From Paraburkholderia sp. BCC1884 (GTDB lineage Bacteria > Pseudomonadota > Gammaproteobacteria > Burkholderiales > Burkholderiaceae), in NCBI RefSeq assembly GCF_900996225.1, contig NZ_CAAJGL010000123.1, forward strand, positions 1-64,000: a stretch of 64,000 nt of DNA, given 5' to 3'. Under the pieces are notes generated by a model, which searched no databases, was not told the origin of the DNA, and saw only the letters and a program-made list of their open reading frames with translations. Position 1 is the stretch's first letter. The number at the start of each line of letters is the position of its first letter. The position numbers and the translations under genes were made by a program. Positions 7,348 through 17,064 of the stretch are shown here, one piece after another.

Positions 7348-9083
7348 TGCGTCTTGACTCCACCTGTTGCGGAACCGGCTGCCTGAGCACTGGTTTGTAC
7401 ACTGGCCTGAGCGCCAACCGGCGCCGCGGGTTGCGCCGCTGCCGGCGTCCTGACGGGCGCACTTGCCGGATTGACGGCCACCCCGCCCGCCGCCCCGACC
7501 GGCGCGGCGCCAGTGGCGACGCCGTGACCCAGCGCGACCCAACGCTGCTGTTCCAGATTAATCGACTCCTGCAACGACGCCAGATCGTGACCCTTGACCG
7601 TATCCGGCACCGGATCGAGCCCGAGCGTGGCGAGCAGTTGCCCGTACGCGTTTTCGAGTTCGCCGTAGCTCTGATAGAGACGCAGCTCGGACATCATCGC
7701 GCCGGTCGCCGCGCGAATTTCCTCGAGCTTGCCCTGCGCGTTCGCCTGGGTCGCGTTGTGCGTGTGTTCGAGAATCTGCTGGTCGACGTCGTTCATCTGC
7801 TTGAGCAGATCGAACTGACGGCGCTTCGCGCTCAACTCGCTGGTGGCCACGTGCACTTGCGTCAGCACCGCCATGCTCAGGGCGAGACGCTGCGTCTTCG
7901 CCACTTCGAGCTGTGCGTCGGCCATGCCCTTGATGTTCTTCACGTTGATCAGGTTCAGCAGGTTCCAGCTCACGCTGATGCCGGCCGCACGCCACGCGTT
8001 GTAGACGAGGAAGCTGTTGCTGTCGTAATGCGTGCCCAGGCTGAATTCGATGCCGGGCAGCATCTTCGCCATGGCCTTATGCGTCTCGTTGACGCTGATC
8101 CGCTCGTTGTAGCTCGCCTCGACCAGTTCCGGACGACGCTCCAGCGCGGTCTCTTCCATGCGGTCCATCGGCATGTCGAAAGTCGGCACCGCGAAGCCTT
8201 CCGGCGGCGCGAGCGTGTAGTCCTTGCCCGGTTCGAGATTCATCAGTGCAGCCAGACGCGGCTTCGCTTCTTCGAGCTGGTCGCGGATCTCTTCCAGCTG
8301 GCGCATCAGATCGAGCAGCGCGTGCTGATAGTTCAGCGTATCGAGCGGCGCACGCAGGTTTTCACGCTGCGCCTGACGCGAATCGTTCAGCGCGCCGCGC
8401 GCCTGATCGAGCAACGGTCCGATCCGGTCGCGCAGACGTTGCGCGCCGGTCGCCTGCCAGTACGCTTCGCGCACCTGCTGCATCATCAGTTGCACGACTT
8501 TGCGGCGGCGCTGTTCGAGCACCAGCACGTGGTCGGCCTGCTCTTTCGCTTCGTAGTAGCTGACGCCGAAGTCCAGCAGATTCCACGAGAAGGACAGGTC
8601 CGCGGTGCGGTCGTTCTTATCGGTCGAATACGACGGCGCGAGCGACTGCTCGTTGGTGAACACGTTGGTCGACGACGACGCGAGCTCGTGATTGCGCGTC
8701 GTATAACCGGCCTGCGCGGTGAGCTTGGGCAGCAGATCGAAATTCGACAGATCGAGCTGCTTCTGCGCGAGCGCCTCTTCCATCATCTTCAGCCGATGAT
8801 CGAGGTTGTAGCGGATCGCGCGCGCCATCGCTTCGTCGAGCGTGATCGGACCGCTGACGGCCTGCTGCTGCGCGAACATCGACGTGCGGTCGGTTTGCGC
8901 GGTCTGCGTGCGTTCGGCTTCGGTGAACGGTGTGGGTTTGACTGCGCAGCCTGACAGCCAGATCACGGCGAGCGACAGTGCCAGCAAGGCGGGACGCGGT
9001 GCACGCACCGCTACGGACGAGGAATTCAATTCAGCGGCTCTCTTTCTAAAGATGACGGGATTCGGAAAACGGTGAACGCTCAT
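7344..9083 (-). CDS. TolC-family outer-membrane lipoprotein
   Basis: 579 residues from the ATG at 9083, which overlaps the stop of the giant gene (ATGA). The signal peptide ends in a lipobox LSGC with Cys 46. The body shows the two-fold TolC pattern of long helices and short beta motifs (for example LDEAMARAIRYNL and SFSWNLLDFGVSYYEAK). The C-terminal 75 residues are Ala, Pro and Gly rich and probably disordered, so the protein is longer than typical TolC. It should form the outer-membrane channel for the co-transcribed surface protein. Confidence 0.82.
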   Translation of the reverse strand: MSVHRFPNPVIFRKRAAELNSSSVAVRAPRPALLALSLAVIWLSGCAVKPTPFTEAERTQTAQTDRTSMFAQQQAVSGPITLDEAMARAIRYNLDHRLKMMEEALAQKQLDLSNFDLLPKLTAQAGYTTRNHELASSSTNVFTNEQSLAPSYSTDKNDRTADLSFSWNLLDFGVSYYEAKEQADHVLVLEQRRRKVVQLMMQQVREAYWQATGAQRLRDRIGPLLDQARGALNDSRQAQRENLRAPLDTLNYQHALLDLMRQLEEIRDQLEEAKPRLAALMNLEPGKDYTLAPPEGFAVPTFDMPMDRMEETALERRPELVEASYNERISVNETHKAMAKMLPGIEFSLGTHYDSNSFLVYNAWRAAGISVSWNLLNLINVKNIKGMADAQLEVAKTQRLALSMAVLTQVHVATSELSAKRRQFDLLKQMNDVDQQILEHTHNATQANAQGKLEEIRAATGAMMSELRLYQSYGELENAYGQLLATLGLDPVPDTVKGHDLASLQESINLEQQRWVALGHGVATGAAPVGAAGGVAVNPASAPVRTPAAAQPAAPVGAQASVQTSAQAAGSATGGVKTQ

Positions 9084-12000
9084 GCGTGACCTCGCGAGAC
9101 GGTCTCGGGTGCGACGGCGGTGGCCGCGGCATTGACCGGGCGGGCCACGTGCAACGTCGCGTGTGCGCGCACGAACTGTTCGGCGAGCGATGGTTTGGCG
9201 AGCGGCAGACTATTGAACGGCAGCGCCGCATGCGGTGTCGTGACCGGCGCGGCGTTCGGCGCGACGGCGGGCGGATGCGCCGCGCCATGCGGTGCGTCGT
9301 GTCCGGTCTGCCCCGAATGCGTGGACCGGCTCGCGCCGCCGAATTCGATCGCCACGTCGCGGCGCGTCTGATGACCTTGGGCGTCGTGCGCGATGATCGC
9401 GATCTGCAAGGCGCGCTGATTCGCCGGCACCTTGCCGCTCAACGTGCCGCGCACCGGGTCGTAATGCAGCCAGTTCGGCAACGCGCGGCCGTCGGCAAGA
9501 CGCAGTTCGACGTGCGCGTCGGCACCGACCGGCAAGCCTTCGCTCGAACCGGGCATGACCGGCAAGGAGACGACGAACGTCTGATCCGGCGCGACGTTCA
9601 GATGCATGGCGAGCGCGGGCAGATCGAGCGACAGCGGCGTGCTGGTCTGCGCGGGCGTCGGTTCGATCGGACCGACCGAGGTGTCGCTCAGCGAACCGTG
9701 ATGGTTCGAACCGCCGACGCTGCCGCTGTTCGCATAGCTGCTCGTGCCGATTTCGTCGGCGCTGAAGGTGGCCGTGTGGATAGCCGGGATCGAGCCGACT
9801 TCCGGCGCGTCGGCGAATGCGTCGAGCACGATCAGCGGGTTGGAGATGCTGTCGCCCAGGTTCTCCGGGAACGAGATCAGCGTGTCGGGCGCGGACGCGT
9901 CAGGCGAATTCGGCGTGTTCGACAGCGTCGCGGACGACGACGCGCCCGCACCGTTGCCGCGCGGCGGCAGTGTGACCAGGTTCGGCGGCATCGGCTGCGT
10001 CGTCGCGGGCGGCGCCACCACCACGGGCGGTGGCTTGACCCCAACGACGCTGACGGTGCGCATCGTCGTCGCGCTCTTGTCGCCGATGTCGAGCGTGATG
10101 TGGATCGTGCGGGGGCTGTCGCCCGTTTCGACGGCCGTATCCGCATACGTGACCGCGGCCAGCGCGGCCTGCCACTGCGCAATCGTGGCGGTGCCGCTGG
10201 CCGAGTGCAGCGTCATCACGCCGGTGTTCGGGTCGTAGCTCGCGCCGATGTCGCCGGTGGCGGCACTGCTCGTGAACGCAAGCACGTCCTTGCCCGGCGC
10301 GAAGCCGTCACCGATCGACACCTGCGCGGAACTGGGATGCGCGCTGGTGTCGGCGTCGCTGATCGTCAAGCCGGTGGCTACCGCAACCGGCGTCGCGCCC
10401 GCGCCGCTGGCGGTAAACGTCGGCGTATCGCCGTTGTCGCCGCCAAGGGTCGGGGTCTGCACGGTGGCCGTCAGGTCGATCACGCGCGTGCTCGTCACGC
10501 TGTCTTTGAGGTGGTCGTTGACGCTGAAGCTGACTGTGCGGGTCGCGCCGGCCGGCGCAATCGCCGTATCGATATAGGTGATCGAATCCAGCGCGGCCTG
10601 CCATTGCGCGACCGTTGCGGTGCCGCCCGCCGAGCTCAACGTCATCACGCCGGTCGACGCGTCGTACGAACCCGTGATGTTGCCGAAGTGCGTCAGGTCG
10701 TTGCCGGCGAACGCCAGCACGTCCTCGCCCGCATGGAAGCCGCCGGTGATCGACACGGTTCCCGAGAAAAGTGTGGGGGTGTCGCTGTCGGTGACGGTCA
10801 GGCCGCTGTCGATCACGATGGGCGTCGACGCAGCGTTGTCGCCGGACACGAAGCTCGCGTCGCCCGACGACGGGGTGACCACCGGCGACTGGTCGACCGC
10901 CGTCAGAGCCACCTGTTTGACGGCGACGCTGCTGTTCAGGGTGCCGTCGTTGACGCTAAAGCTGATGGTGCGCGCCGTGATGTCCGGCCCCGCGAGTTGC
11001 GTGTCGGCGTACGTCACCGCGCGCAACGCGGCCTGCCATTGCGCGACCGTCGCCGTACCGCCCAGCGAGCTCAACGTCATCACGCCGTTGCTCGCGTCGT
11101 ACGATCCGGCAATGTTGCCGAACGTCGTGGCGTTGTCATTGCCGAATGCCAGCACGTCTTCGCCCGCGTGGAAGCCGTTGGTGATCGACACCGTGGCCGA
11201 GGCCAGCGTGGTGTTGTCGCTGTCGGTCACGGTAATCCCGCTATCCACCACGACCGTCGTCACCACGTTGTCCCCTTCGACGTACGACGTAGTGCCGCTC
11301 GAGGTCGTCGCAACCGGCGTCTGATCGACGGCCGCCACCACCACGGTGCGCATCAGCGTGGTGCTGGTTTGCGTGCCGTCGGAAACGGAGAAACTGACCG
11401 AACGCACGGCCGTATTGGGCGTCACGGCCGTGTCGGTAAACATCACGCTGCGCAGTGCGGCCGCCCATTGCCCGTCGGTCGCGGTGTCGCTGGCCGAGCT
11501 CAGCGTCAGCATGCCGGTCGCGGCGTTGAAGCTGGCGGTGATATCGCCCATCGTCGCGCCGTCGTTGATGAACAGCAGCACGTCCTGGTCGGAATGGTAG
11601 TTGCCGGTGATCGACACCTGCGCCGATTCGATCGGGTTGCCGAGCGGGTCGAATACGCTGAGACCGCCGTCCACCGCGACCGGCACGCCGGCCACGTTGT
11701 CGCCGGCGGTGAAGGTGACGCTGCCGGTGCTGGTCGTCGCCAGTTGCGGCGCGGAGCTGATCACGTTGACGTAGTACGTCAGCGTGTCGCTGTCCTTGAC
11801 GCCGTCCGACGTGACGATCGACAGCGTGCGCGTGCCGAGCGGCGCGCCTGGCGCCGCCGAATACTGCACGTTGTCGACGATCGCCTGCCAGTTCGAAAGT
11901 GTCATCGCGCCGGTCCGGGTCACCGTCAAGGTGCCCGCCACCAGGTCAAACGTGATCGTGAAGTTGGAGCCCATCGTCGCCGGGTTGAAATTCAGGCTCA

Positions 12001-15000
12001 ACTGGTCGCCGCTCTGGAACCCGGACGTGAACTGCACCGTCAACGACGCCATGGTCGTGCTGTCGCGGTCGGTCAGCGTGATGCCGCTGTCGATGTTTTG
12101 CGCGGCCGCGCCCGGCAGATAGTCGAAGTCGCCGCTCGACGCGGTCAGCACCGGGCTCTGGTCGGTGCCCGCGATCGACACGATCCGGGTGCCCGCCGCG
12201 CTGTCTTTGGTGCCGTCGCTGACGGTGAAACTGATCGTGCGGTTCGCGGTGTTCGGGGTGATCGCCGTATCGGTGTAGGTGACCGCGCGCAAGGCCGCCT
12301 GCCACTGTGCGATGGTCGCGGTGCCGCTCGACGAACTCAGCAGCATCGTGCCGGTGACCGCGTTGTACGACCCGGAGATGTCGCCGAACAGCGTCGCGTT
12401 GGTGTTGCTGAACGCCAGCACGTCCTCGCCGCTGTGCAGGTTGCCGGTGATCGACACGGTCGCCTGCGTCAGCGTCGTGTTGTCGAGATCCGAAATCGTC
12501 ACGCCGCTATCGATCGCGACCGGCGTCGACGTGACATTGTCGGCTTCGACGAATGCGGTGGTGCCGCCCGAGGTGGTGAGGAGCGGTGTTTGATCCGTAT
12601 CGGTCACGGTCACCGTGCGCGTCGCGGTCGCGCTGCTGTTGGCGCCGTCGCTGACGGAAAACGAGATCGTGCGGGTTGCGGGGTCCGGCGTCACCGCCGT
12701 GTCGGTGTACGCGATCGAGCTCAACGCGGCCTGCCACTGCGCCAGCGTCGCGTGCGAGGCCGAGCTCAGCGTCAGCAAGCCCGTGGTCGCGTCGAAGGTG
12801 CCGGTGATGTCGCCCGTCGCGCCGCTCGCGGTAAACAGCAGCACGTCCTCGCCCGAATGGAAGTTGCCGGTGATCTGCACCGTCGCGCTCACGAGCGTCG
12901 TGCTGCTGCTGTCGGTCACGGTCAGACCGCTGTCGATCGTGACCGGCGTCGACGCGGTGTTGTCGCCCGCGATGAAGGAGGCCGAGCCGGGATCGATCGT
13001 CAGGACCGGCACCCCCGTCACCGTCACCGTGCGCGAGACTGCCGCGCTGGACTCGGTCCCGTCGTTCACCGTGTAAGACACGGTGCGCGAGCCCGCCGGC
13101 ACGCCCGGCGAGCTGGAGAACTTGACGTTGTCGAGTTCGGTCATCCATTGCGAGGTGCTGACGTTGCCGATTGCGGTCAGCGTCAGCACGCCGGAGCCCG
13201 CGTTATACGAACTGGTCACGATGCCGTCGTTGGCCAGCGACAAAATATCGCCAGCCTGAAAGCCGGCGCCGATCGACACAGTCGCCGACGCGAGCGTCGT
13301 GTTGTCGAGATCGGTGATCGTGATGCCGTTATCGATCGTGGTCGCGGCCGTGCCCGCCGTGTACGCACCATTGCTGCCCGAGAGCGTGACGATCGGCGTC
13401 TGGTCGGTGTCCTGCACGGTCACCGTGCGGGTGGCTGTCAGACTGCTGTTGCTGCCGTCGTTGACGGTGAACGAGATCGTGCGGGTCGCGCTGTTCGGCG
13501 TGACCGCGAGGTCGTCGTAGGCAATTGAGCGCAACGCGGCCTGCCACTGCGCGAGCGTCGCGTGCGACGCCGAGCTCAGCGTCAGGAGGCCGTTCGATGC
13601 GTCGTACGAGCCGGCAATGTCGCCTGTCGATCCGCTGGGCGTGAATATCAGCAGGTCTTCGCCTGAATTGAAGTTGCCGGTGATTTGCACCGTCGCCGAA
13701 ACGAGCGTCGTGCTGCTGCCGTCGGACACGGTCAGACCGCTGTCGACCGTGATCGGGGTCGACGCGGTGTTGTCGCCCGCAACGAAGGAGACTGAGCCGG
13801 AATCGGTCGTGACGATCGGCGCCACGATCACGTTCACCGTGCGCGTCACCGCGTTGCTCAGGTTGGTGCCGTCGTTGACGACGTACGAGATCGTGCGCGC
13901 GCCGGCCGTCGTATTGGAGGCGCTGGAGAACTGGATCTTGTCGAGTTCGCTGATCCATTGCGCGTCGTTGACGCTGCCGGTCGCGGTCAGCGTCAACTGA
14001 CCGTTGGTGCTGTTGTAGGAGCCCGTCACGAAGCTGTCGTTGACGAACACCAGCGTGTCGCCCGTTTGCATACCGCCGGTGATCGTTACCTTCGCCTGCG
14101 TCAGCGTCGGGTTCGGGTCGCGGTCCGTCACGCTGACGCCGCCGTCGACGACGACCCCCGCCGTACCCGCCACATAGGCGGTGCTGCCGCCCGACAGCGT
14201 GACGATGGGCGTGTTGTCGGTCGCGACCACCGTGACCGTACGCGTCGCGATCGGCCCGCCATTCGAGCCGTCGTTGGCGGTGAAGCTGATGGTGCGGGTC
14301 GGCGTGGCGGGCGACGCAGCGGTGTCGGTATACGTGATCGAGCGCAACGCCGCCTGCCACTGCGCGAGCGTCGCGTGCGACGCCGACGTCAAGGTCAGAA
14401 GGCCGGACGACGCGCTATACGTGCCGTTGATGTCGCCCATCGTGGCCGGGTTGTTGACGAACAGCAGGCTGTCCTCGCCCTGCTGGAAATTGCCGGTGAT
14501 CTGCACGTTGACCGACGCGAGCGTGCCCGTGCCGCCGTTTTCCGCCAGCGTGATGCCGCTGTCCACGGTCACCGGCGTCGAGGTCGCGTTGTCTGCCGAC
14601 ACGAACGACGCCGAACCGGAGTCCGTCGTGACGATCGGCACCGGATTCACGTTCAGCGTTTTGGTGGCCGACGCACTGGTTTTGGTGCCGTCGCTGGTCG
14701 AGAAGCTGATGGTGCGCGCGCCGCCCGCGGTGCCGGCGCCGGACGAGAACGTGACGGCGTCGAGCGCCGCCTGCCATTGCGCGTCGGTGGCGGAGCCAAT
14801 CAGCGTCAGCGTCGTACCGGTGTACGTCCCGCTGATATTGCCGAAGAGGGTCGCATTGGTGTTGTTGAACGCCAGCGTGTCGCTGGTGCCGGCGTTGCCG
14901 ATCGTCACCGTCGCCTGCGTCTGGTGCGTGCTGTCGCTGTCGGTGACAGTCACACCGCTGTCGATGGTGGTGGCGACGGAGCCGGCCACATAGGTCGTCG

Positions 15001-16891
15001 AGCCGCCGAAGGTGTGGACGATCGGCGTCTGGTCGGTGTCCGCGACCGTGACGGTGCGGGTCGCGGTCGCCACGGCGCTGTTGTTGTCCGTGATCGAGAA
15101 GTTGATCGTGCGGGTCGCGGTGTTCGGCGTGACCTGGGTATTGGTGAACGTGATCGAATCGAGCGCGGTCTGCCATTGCGCGATGGTCGCGGTACCGCCT
15201 GTCGAGGTCAGCGTCAGCACGTTGCCGCTGAACACCGCGGAGATGTTGCCCGTCGAGCCGCTCGGTGTAAACAGAAGCTCGTCGCCGGTCTGGCTATTAC
15301 CGATCGTGATAGTGGCGGAACTCGCGCCGGTACTCGTGGTGTCGGTCAGCGTCAGATGGCTGTCAACGGCAACCGGCGTCGAGGCCGTGTTGTCGCCGGC
15401 GGTGAAGGCCGCGCTGCCGGTGGAGGCCGTCAGCGTCGGCCCCACGTCGGAGTACACGAGGTGCCCCAACGTGGGAAACAGGTCGCCCCCGGTGATCGTA
15501 ATCGAGTGAGCATCCGCAAACGAGGCATGCCCGGTCAGCGTCATGGTGGCGGCCGTGGGGTTGTTGTCCGTCTCGAGCGTCACGCCGTCGCCCGTATTGC
15601 TGTCCGCGTAGACCGTGACGAGACCGGTGGGCCCGGCATCGGAAATAATGTCCAGGTCGATGCTCTGAAAATTGAATGCCGCACCGCCCACCCGGGTGAT
15701 GACTATCGAGGACAGGCCGAGCAGATTTTCCTGATTGATCAGCAACGCGTTGTCGGTGCCGTTTTCGTCGGCGAGCGCCTGCAGGAACGAATCCGTTGTG
15801 ACGAGCGTACGGATCGCGATCGGGTTGCCACTCGCATTTTTGAACGTGTAGATCAGGCCGTCGAGCGTAAACGACGTGACGTCCCCGCCTGTGTCGAAGC
15901 CGCTCGCGGTCGTGTAGTCTTCGGTGGTGGTGGCCAGCACGTGGTCGTAAGCCTGCTCCACCGCCGCCGACAACAGTACCGGCGTATGCACGTTGCCGAC
16001 GTCGTATTCGAGCGTCCAGTTGCCGCCCACCGCGCTCGAGCCGGTCAGATCGGTCGAGGCCGCGACGTTCAGATGCGTGATTGCCGCGATCTGCTGCACC
16101 AGCGCCTGGCCGTCGGCGTTTTCGGCGACGTCGCAGCCGTAGATCAGGAAATCGCCGCCCGGGGCCATGGCGGCGCCGATCGCCGCGAGGTCGGCATGGT
16201 AATCCGACAGATCGGCGGTATTGAGCCACGCGGCGCCGGCTTGAATCTCGCCGTCGGCGCCATGCGAAATCAGATGGATCGACTGGATGCCCTGGTGCGT
16301 TTGCAGATACTGCGCGATCTGCGCGAAACCGTCCGTGTTGGCGTTCAGCACGACGTACTGGGTGCCGGCCGGCAGGCCCGCGATCAGCGCCTCGTAGTCG
16401 ACCACGCTCGGGTCGATGAACACGACCGCATGCGCGGCCGCGGCCACGGTCGGATCGATCACCGCGGCGTTCAGGGCGGCGTCGGTCTGGACGGTTTTCT
16501 GCGCGGCGACGGTGGTGTCGGTCTGGGTAGTCTTCTGCGGGTCCGCGGTGCTGGTCTGGCTCGACGGTTTGCTGTTTTGCGCCGGGGCGTTGGCGCCCGA
16601 TTTGCCGTGCCGCACGTCGTGTTCGGCAATCGTCTTCGGCGCGGCATGCACGGTCGCCTCGGTCGACGCGGCCGCGCCCGCATGCGTTTGCGCTTCGGCG
16701 CCGTGGTGCTGCGGAGCGACCACCGCCACCGACGCGTCATAGACCACGCGCGGTTCGAGCGCCATCAGGAACGGTGCGGGTGTCGCGGCGACGCGAGTGG
16801 GTTTGCCGCGCAGGTCGATGCGGGCAGCGCCGGTTTCGCGCGCGCCGCGCAGGTCATCGAAACGTTTGATGAGTTGCTGGATGATCTTCAT
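9080..16891 (-). CDS. Giant DUF4347 surface protein with 13 tandem Ig/cadherin-like modules
   Basis: 2603 residues. The start at 16891 (MKIIQQLIKR) is preferred to an upstream in-frame ATG at 16966. Residues 45-52 carry an LEPR motif (LEPRVVYD) found near the start of exported giant proteins. DUF4347 spans about 155-315 (HLISHGADGE, YGCDVAENADG). A unique module (about 320-487) follows, then 13 modules of about 138 residues (488-2284), a Pro/Ser linker, and a putative-Ig domain around 2430-2520 (LPNWLHYDPVRGTLSGKVP). No GGxGxD RTX nonapeptides are visible. It is most likely a secreted or surface-bound adhesin exported by the four genes downstream. Confidence 0.85.
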   Translation of the reverse strand: MKIIQQLIKRFDDLRGARETGAARIDLRGKPTRVAATPAPFLMALEPRVVYDASVAVVAPQHHGAEAQTHAGAAASTEATVHAAPKTIAEHDVRHGKSGANAPAQNSKPSSQTSTADPQKTTQTDTTVAAQKTVQTDAALNAAVIDPTVAAAAHAVVFIDPSVVDYEALIAGLPAGTQYVVLNANTDGFAQIAQYLQTHQGIQSIHLISHGADGEIQAGAAWLNTADLSDYHADLAAIGAAMAPGGDFLIYGCDVAENADGQALVQQIAAITHLNVAASTDLTGSSAVGGNWTLEYDVGNVHTPVLLSAAVEQAYDHVLATTTEDYTTASGFDTGGDVTSFTLDGLIYTFKNASGNPIAIRTLVTTDSFLQALADENGTDNALLINQENLLGLSSIVITRVGGAAFNFQSIDLDIISDAGPTGLVTVYADSNTGDGVTLETDNNPTAATMTLTGHASFADAHSITITGGDLFPTLGHLVYSDVGPTLTASTGSAAFTAGDNTASTPVAVDSHLTLTDTTSTGASSATITIGNSQTGDELLFTPSGSTGNISAVFSGNVLTLTSTGGTATIAQWQTALDSITFTNTQVTPNTATRTINFSITDNNSAVATATRTVTVADTDQTPIVHTFGGSTTYVAGSVATTIDSGVTVTDSDSTHQTQATVTIGNAGTSDTLAFNNTNATLFGNISGTYTGTTLTLIGSATDAQWQAALDAVTFSSGAGTAGGARTISFSTSDGTKTSASATKTLNVNPVPIVTTDSGSASFVSADNATSTPVTVDSGITLAENGGTGTLASVNVQITGNFQQGEDSLLFVNNPATMGDINGTYSASSGLLTLTSASHATLAQWQAALRSITYTDTAASPATPTRTISFTANDGSNGGPIATRTVTVVATDNTPIVTLSGGSTAYVAGTAGVVVDGGVSVTDRDPNPTLTQAKVTITGGMQTGDTLVFVNDSFVTGSYNSTNGQLTLTATGSVNDAQWISELDKIQFSSASNTTAGARTISYVVNDGTNLSNAVTRTVNVIVAPIVTTDSGSVSFVAGDNTASTPITVDSGLTVSDGSSTTLVSATVQITGNFNSGEDLLIFTPSGSTGDIAGSYDASNGLLTLSSASHATLAQWQAALRSIAYDDLAVTPNSATRTISFTVNDGSNSSLTATRTVTVQDTDQTPIVTLSGSNGAYTAGTAATTIDNGITITDLDNTTLASATVSIGAGFQAGDILSLANDGIVTSSYNAGSGVLTLTAIGNVSTSQWMTELDNVKFSSSPGVPAGSRTVSYTVNDGTESSAAVSRTVTVTGVPVLTIDPGSASFIAGDNTASTPVTIDSGLTVTDSSSTTLVSATVQITGNFHSGEDVLLFTASGATGDITGTFDATTGLLTLSSASHATLAQWQAALSSIAYTDTAVTPDPATRTISFSVSDGANSSATATRTVTVTDTDQTPLLTTSGGTTAFVEADNVTSTPVAIDSGVTISDLDNTTLTQATVSITGNLHSGEDVLAFSNTNATLFGDISGSYNAVTGTMLLSSSSGTATIAQWQAALRAVTYTDTAITPNTANRTISFTVSDGTKDSAAGTRIVSIAGTDQSPVLTASSGDFDYLPGAAAQNIDSGITLTDRDSTTMASLTVQFTSGFQSGDQLSLNFNPATMGSNFTITFDLVAGTLTVTRTGAMTLSNWQAIVDNVQYSAAPGAPLGTRTLSIVTSDGVKDSDTLTYYVNVISSAPQLATTSTGSVTFTAGDNVAGVPVAVDGGLSVFDPLGNPIESAQVSITGNYHSDQDVLLFINDGATMGDITASFNAATGMLTLSSASDTATDGQWAAALRSVMFTDTAVTPNTAVRSVSFSVSDGTQTSTTLMRTVVVAAVDQTPVATTSSGTTSYVEGDNVVTTVVVDSGITVTDSDNTTLASATVSITNGFHAGEDVLAFGNDNATTFGNIAGSYDASNGVMTLSSLGGTATVAQWQAALRAVTYADTQLAGPDITARTISFSVNDGTLNSSVAVKQVALTAVDQSPVVTPSSGDASFVSGDNAASTPIVIDSGLTVTDSDTPTLFSGTVSITGGFHAGEDVLAFAGNDLTHFGNITGSYDASTGVMTLSSAGGTATVAQWQAALDSITYIDTAIAPAGATRTVSFSVNDHLKDSVTSTRVIDLTATVQTPTLGGDNGDTPTFTASGAGATPVAVATGLTISDADTSAHPSSAQVSIGDGFAPGKDVLAFTSSAATGDIGASYDPNTGVMTLHSASGTATIAQWQAALAAVTYADTAVETGDSPRTIHITLDIGDKSATTMRTVSVVGVKPPPVVVAPPATTQPMPPNLVTLPPRGNGAGASSSATLSNTPNSPDASAPDTLISFPENLGDSISNPLIVLDAFADAPEVGSIPAIHTATFSADEIGTSSYANSGSVGGSNHHGSLSDTSVGPIEPTPAQTSTPLSLDLPALAMHLNVAPDQTFVVSLPVMPGSSEGLPVGADAHVELRLADGRALPNWLHYDPVRGTLSGKVPANQRALQIAIIAHDAQGHQTRRDVAIEFGGASRSTHSGQTGHDAPHGAAHPPAVAPNAAPVTTPHAALPFNSLPLAKPSLAEQFVRAHATLHVARPVNAAATAVAPETVSRGHA
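10042..15430 (-). repeat. Thirteen tandem protein modules of about 138 residues
   Basis: Each module reads roughly VDSGLTVTD, then SATVQITGNF, GEDVLLF, a short hairpin GLLTLSSAS, the conserved ATLAQWQAALRSI, and ends in RTISFxVxDG with TRTVTV. Two classes are visible: type A has TDTAVTPNTATRT, type B has a shorter FSS-GxPAGxRT. From the N-terminus the order is A B A B A B A A B A A A A. The DNA is repetitive enough to be prone to recombination or assembly collapse. Confidence 0.85.
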
Positions 16892-17064
16892 GACACGCGC
16901 TCCACCGGGCCGCCACTGCGCCCTCTTGTTGACCGGTTGCTGATAACCGGTTGCTGCTGCGGCCACCCCGTCGGCGCCGGTTGGGGCGTCGAGATGGCGG
17001 CCGCGATTACGACTGCGCTTTCGTGTTATTGCCTGTGGCGTCGACTGCCCGCCACCCGCCCGGC

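Noticed and set aside
10042..15430. Regular DNA repetition that might suggest a CRISPR array
   Set aside because: The period is about 400 bases, in frame with protein modules, without short identical repeats and unique spacers.
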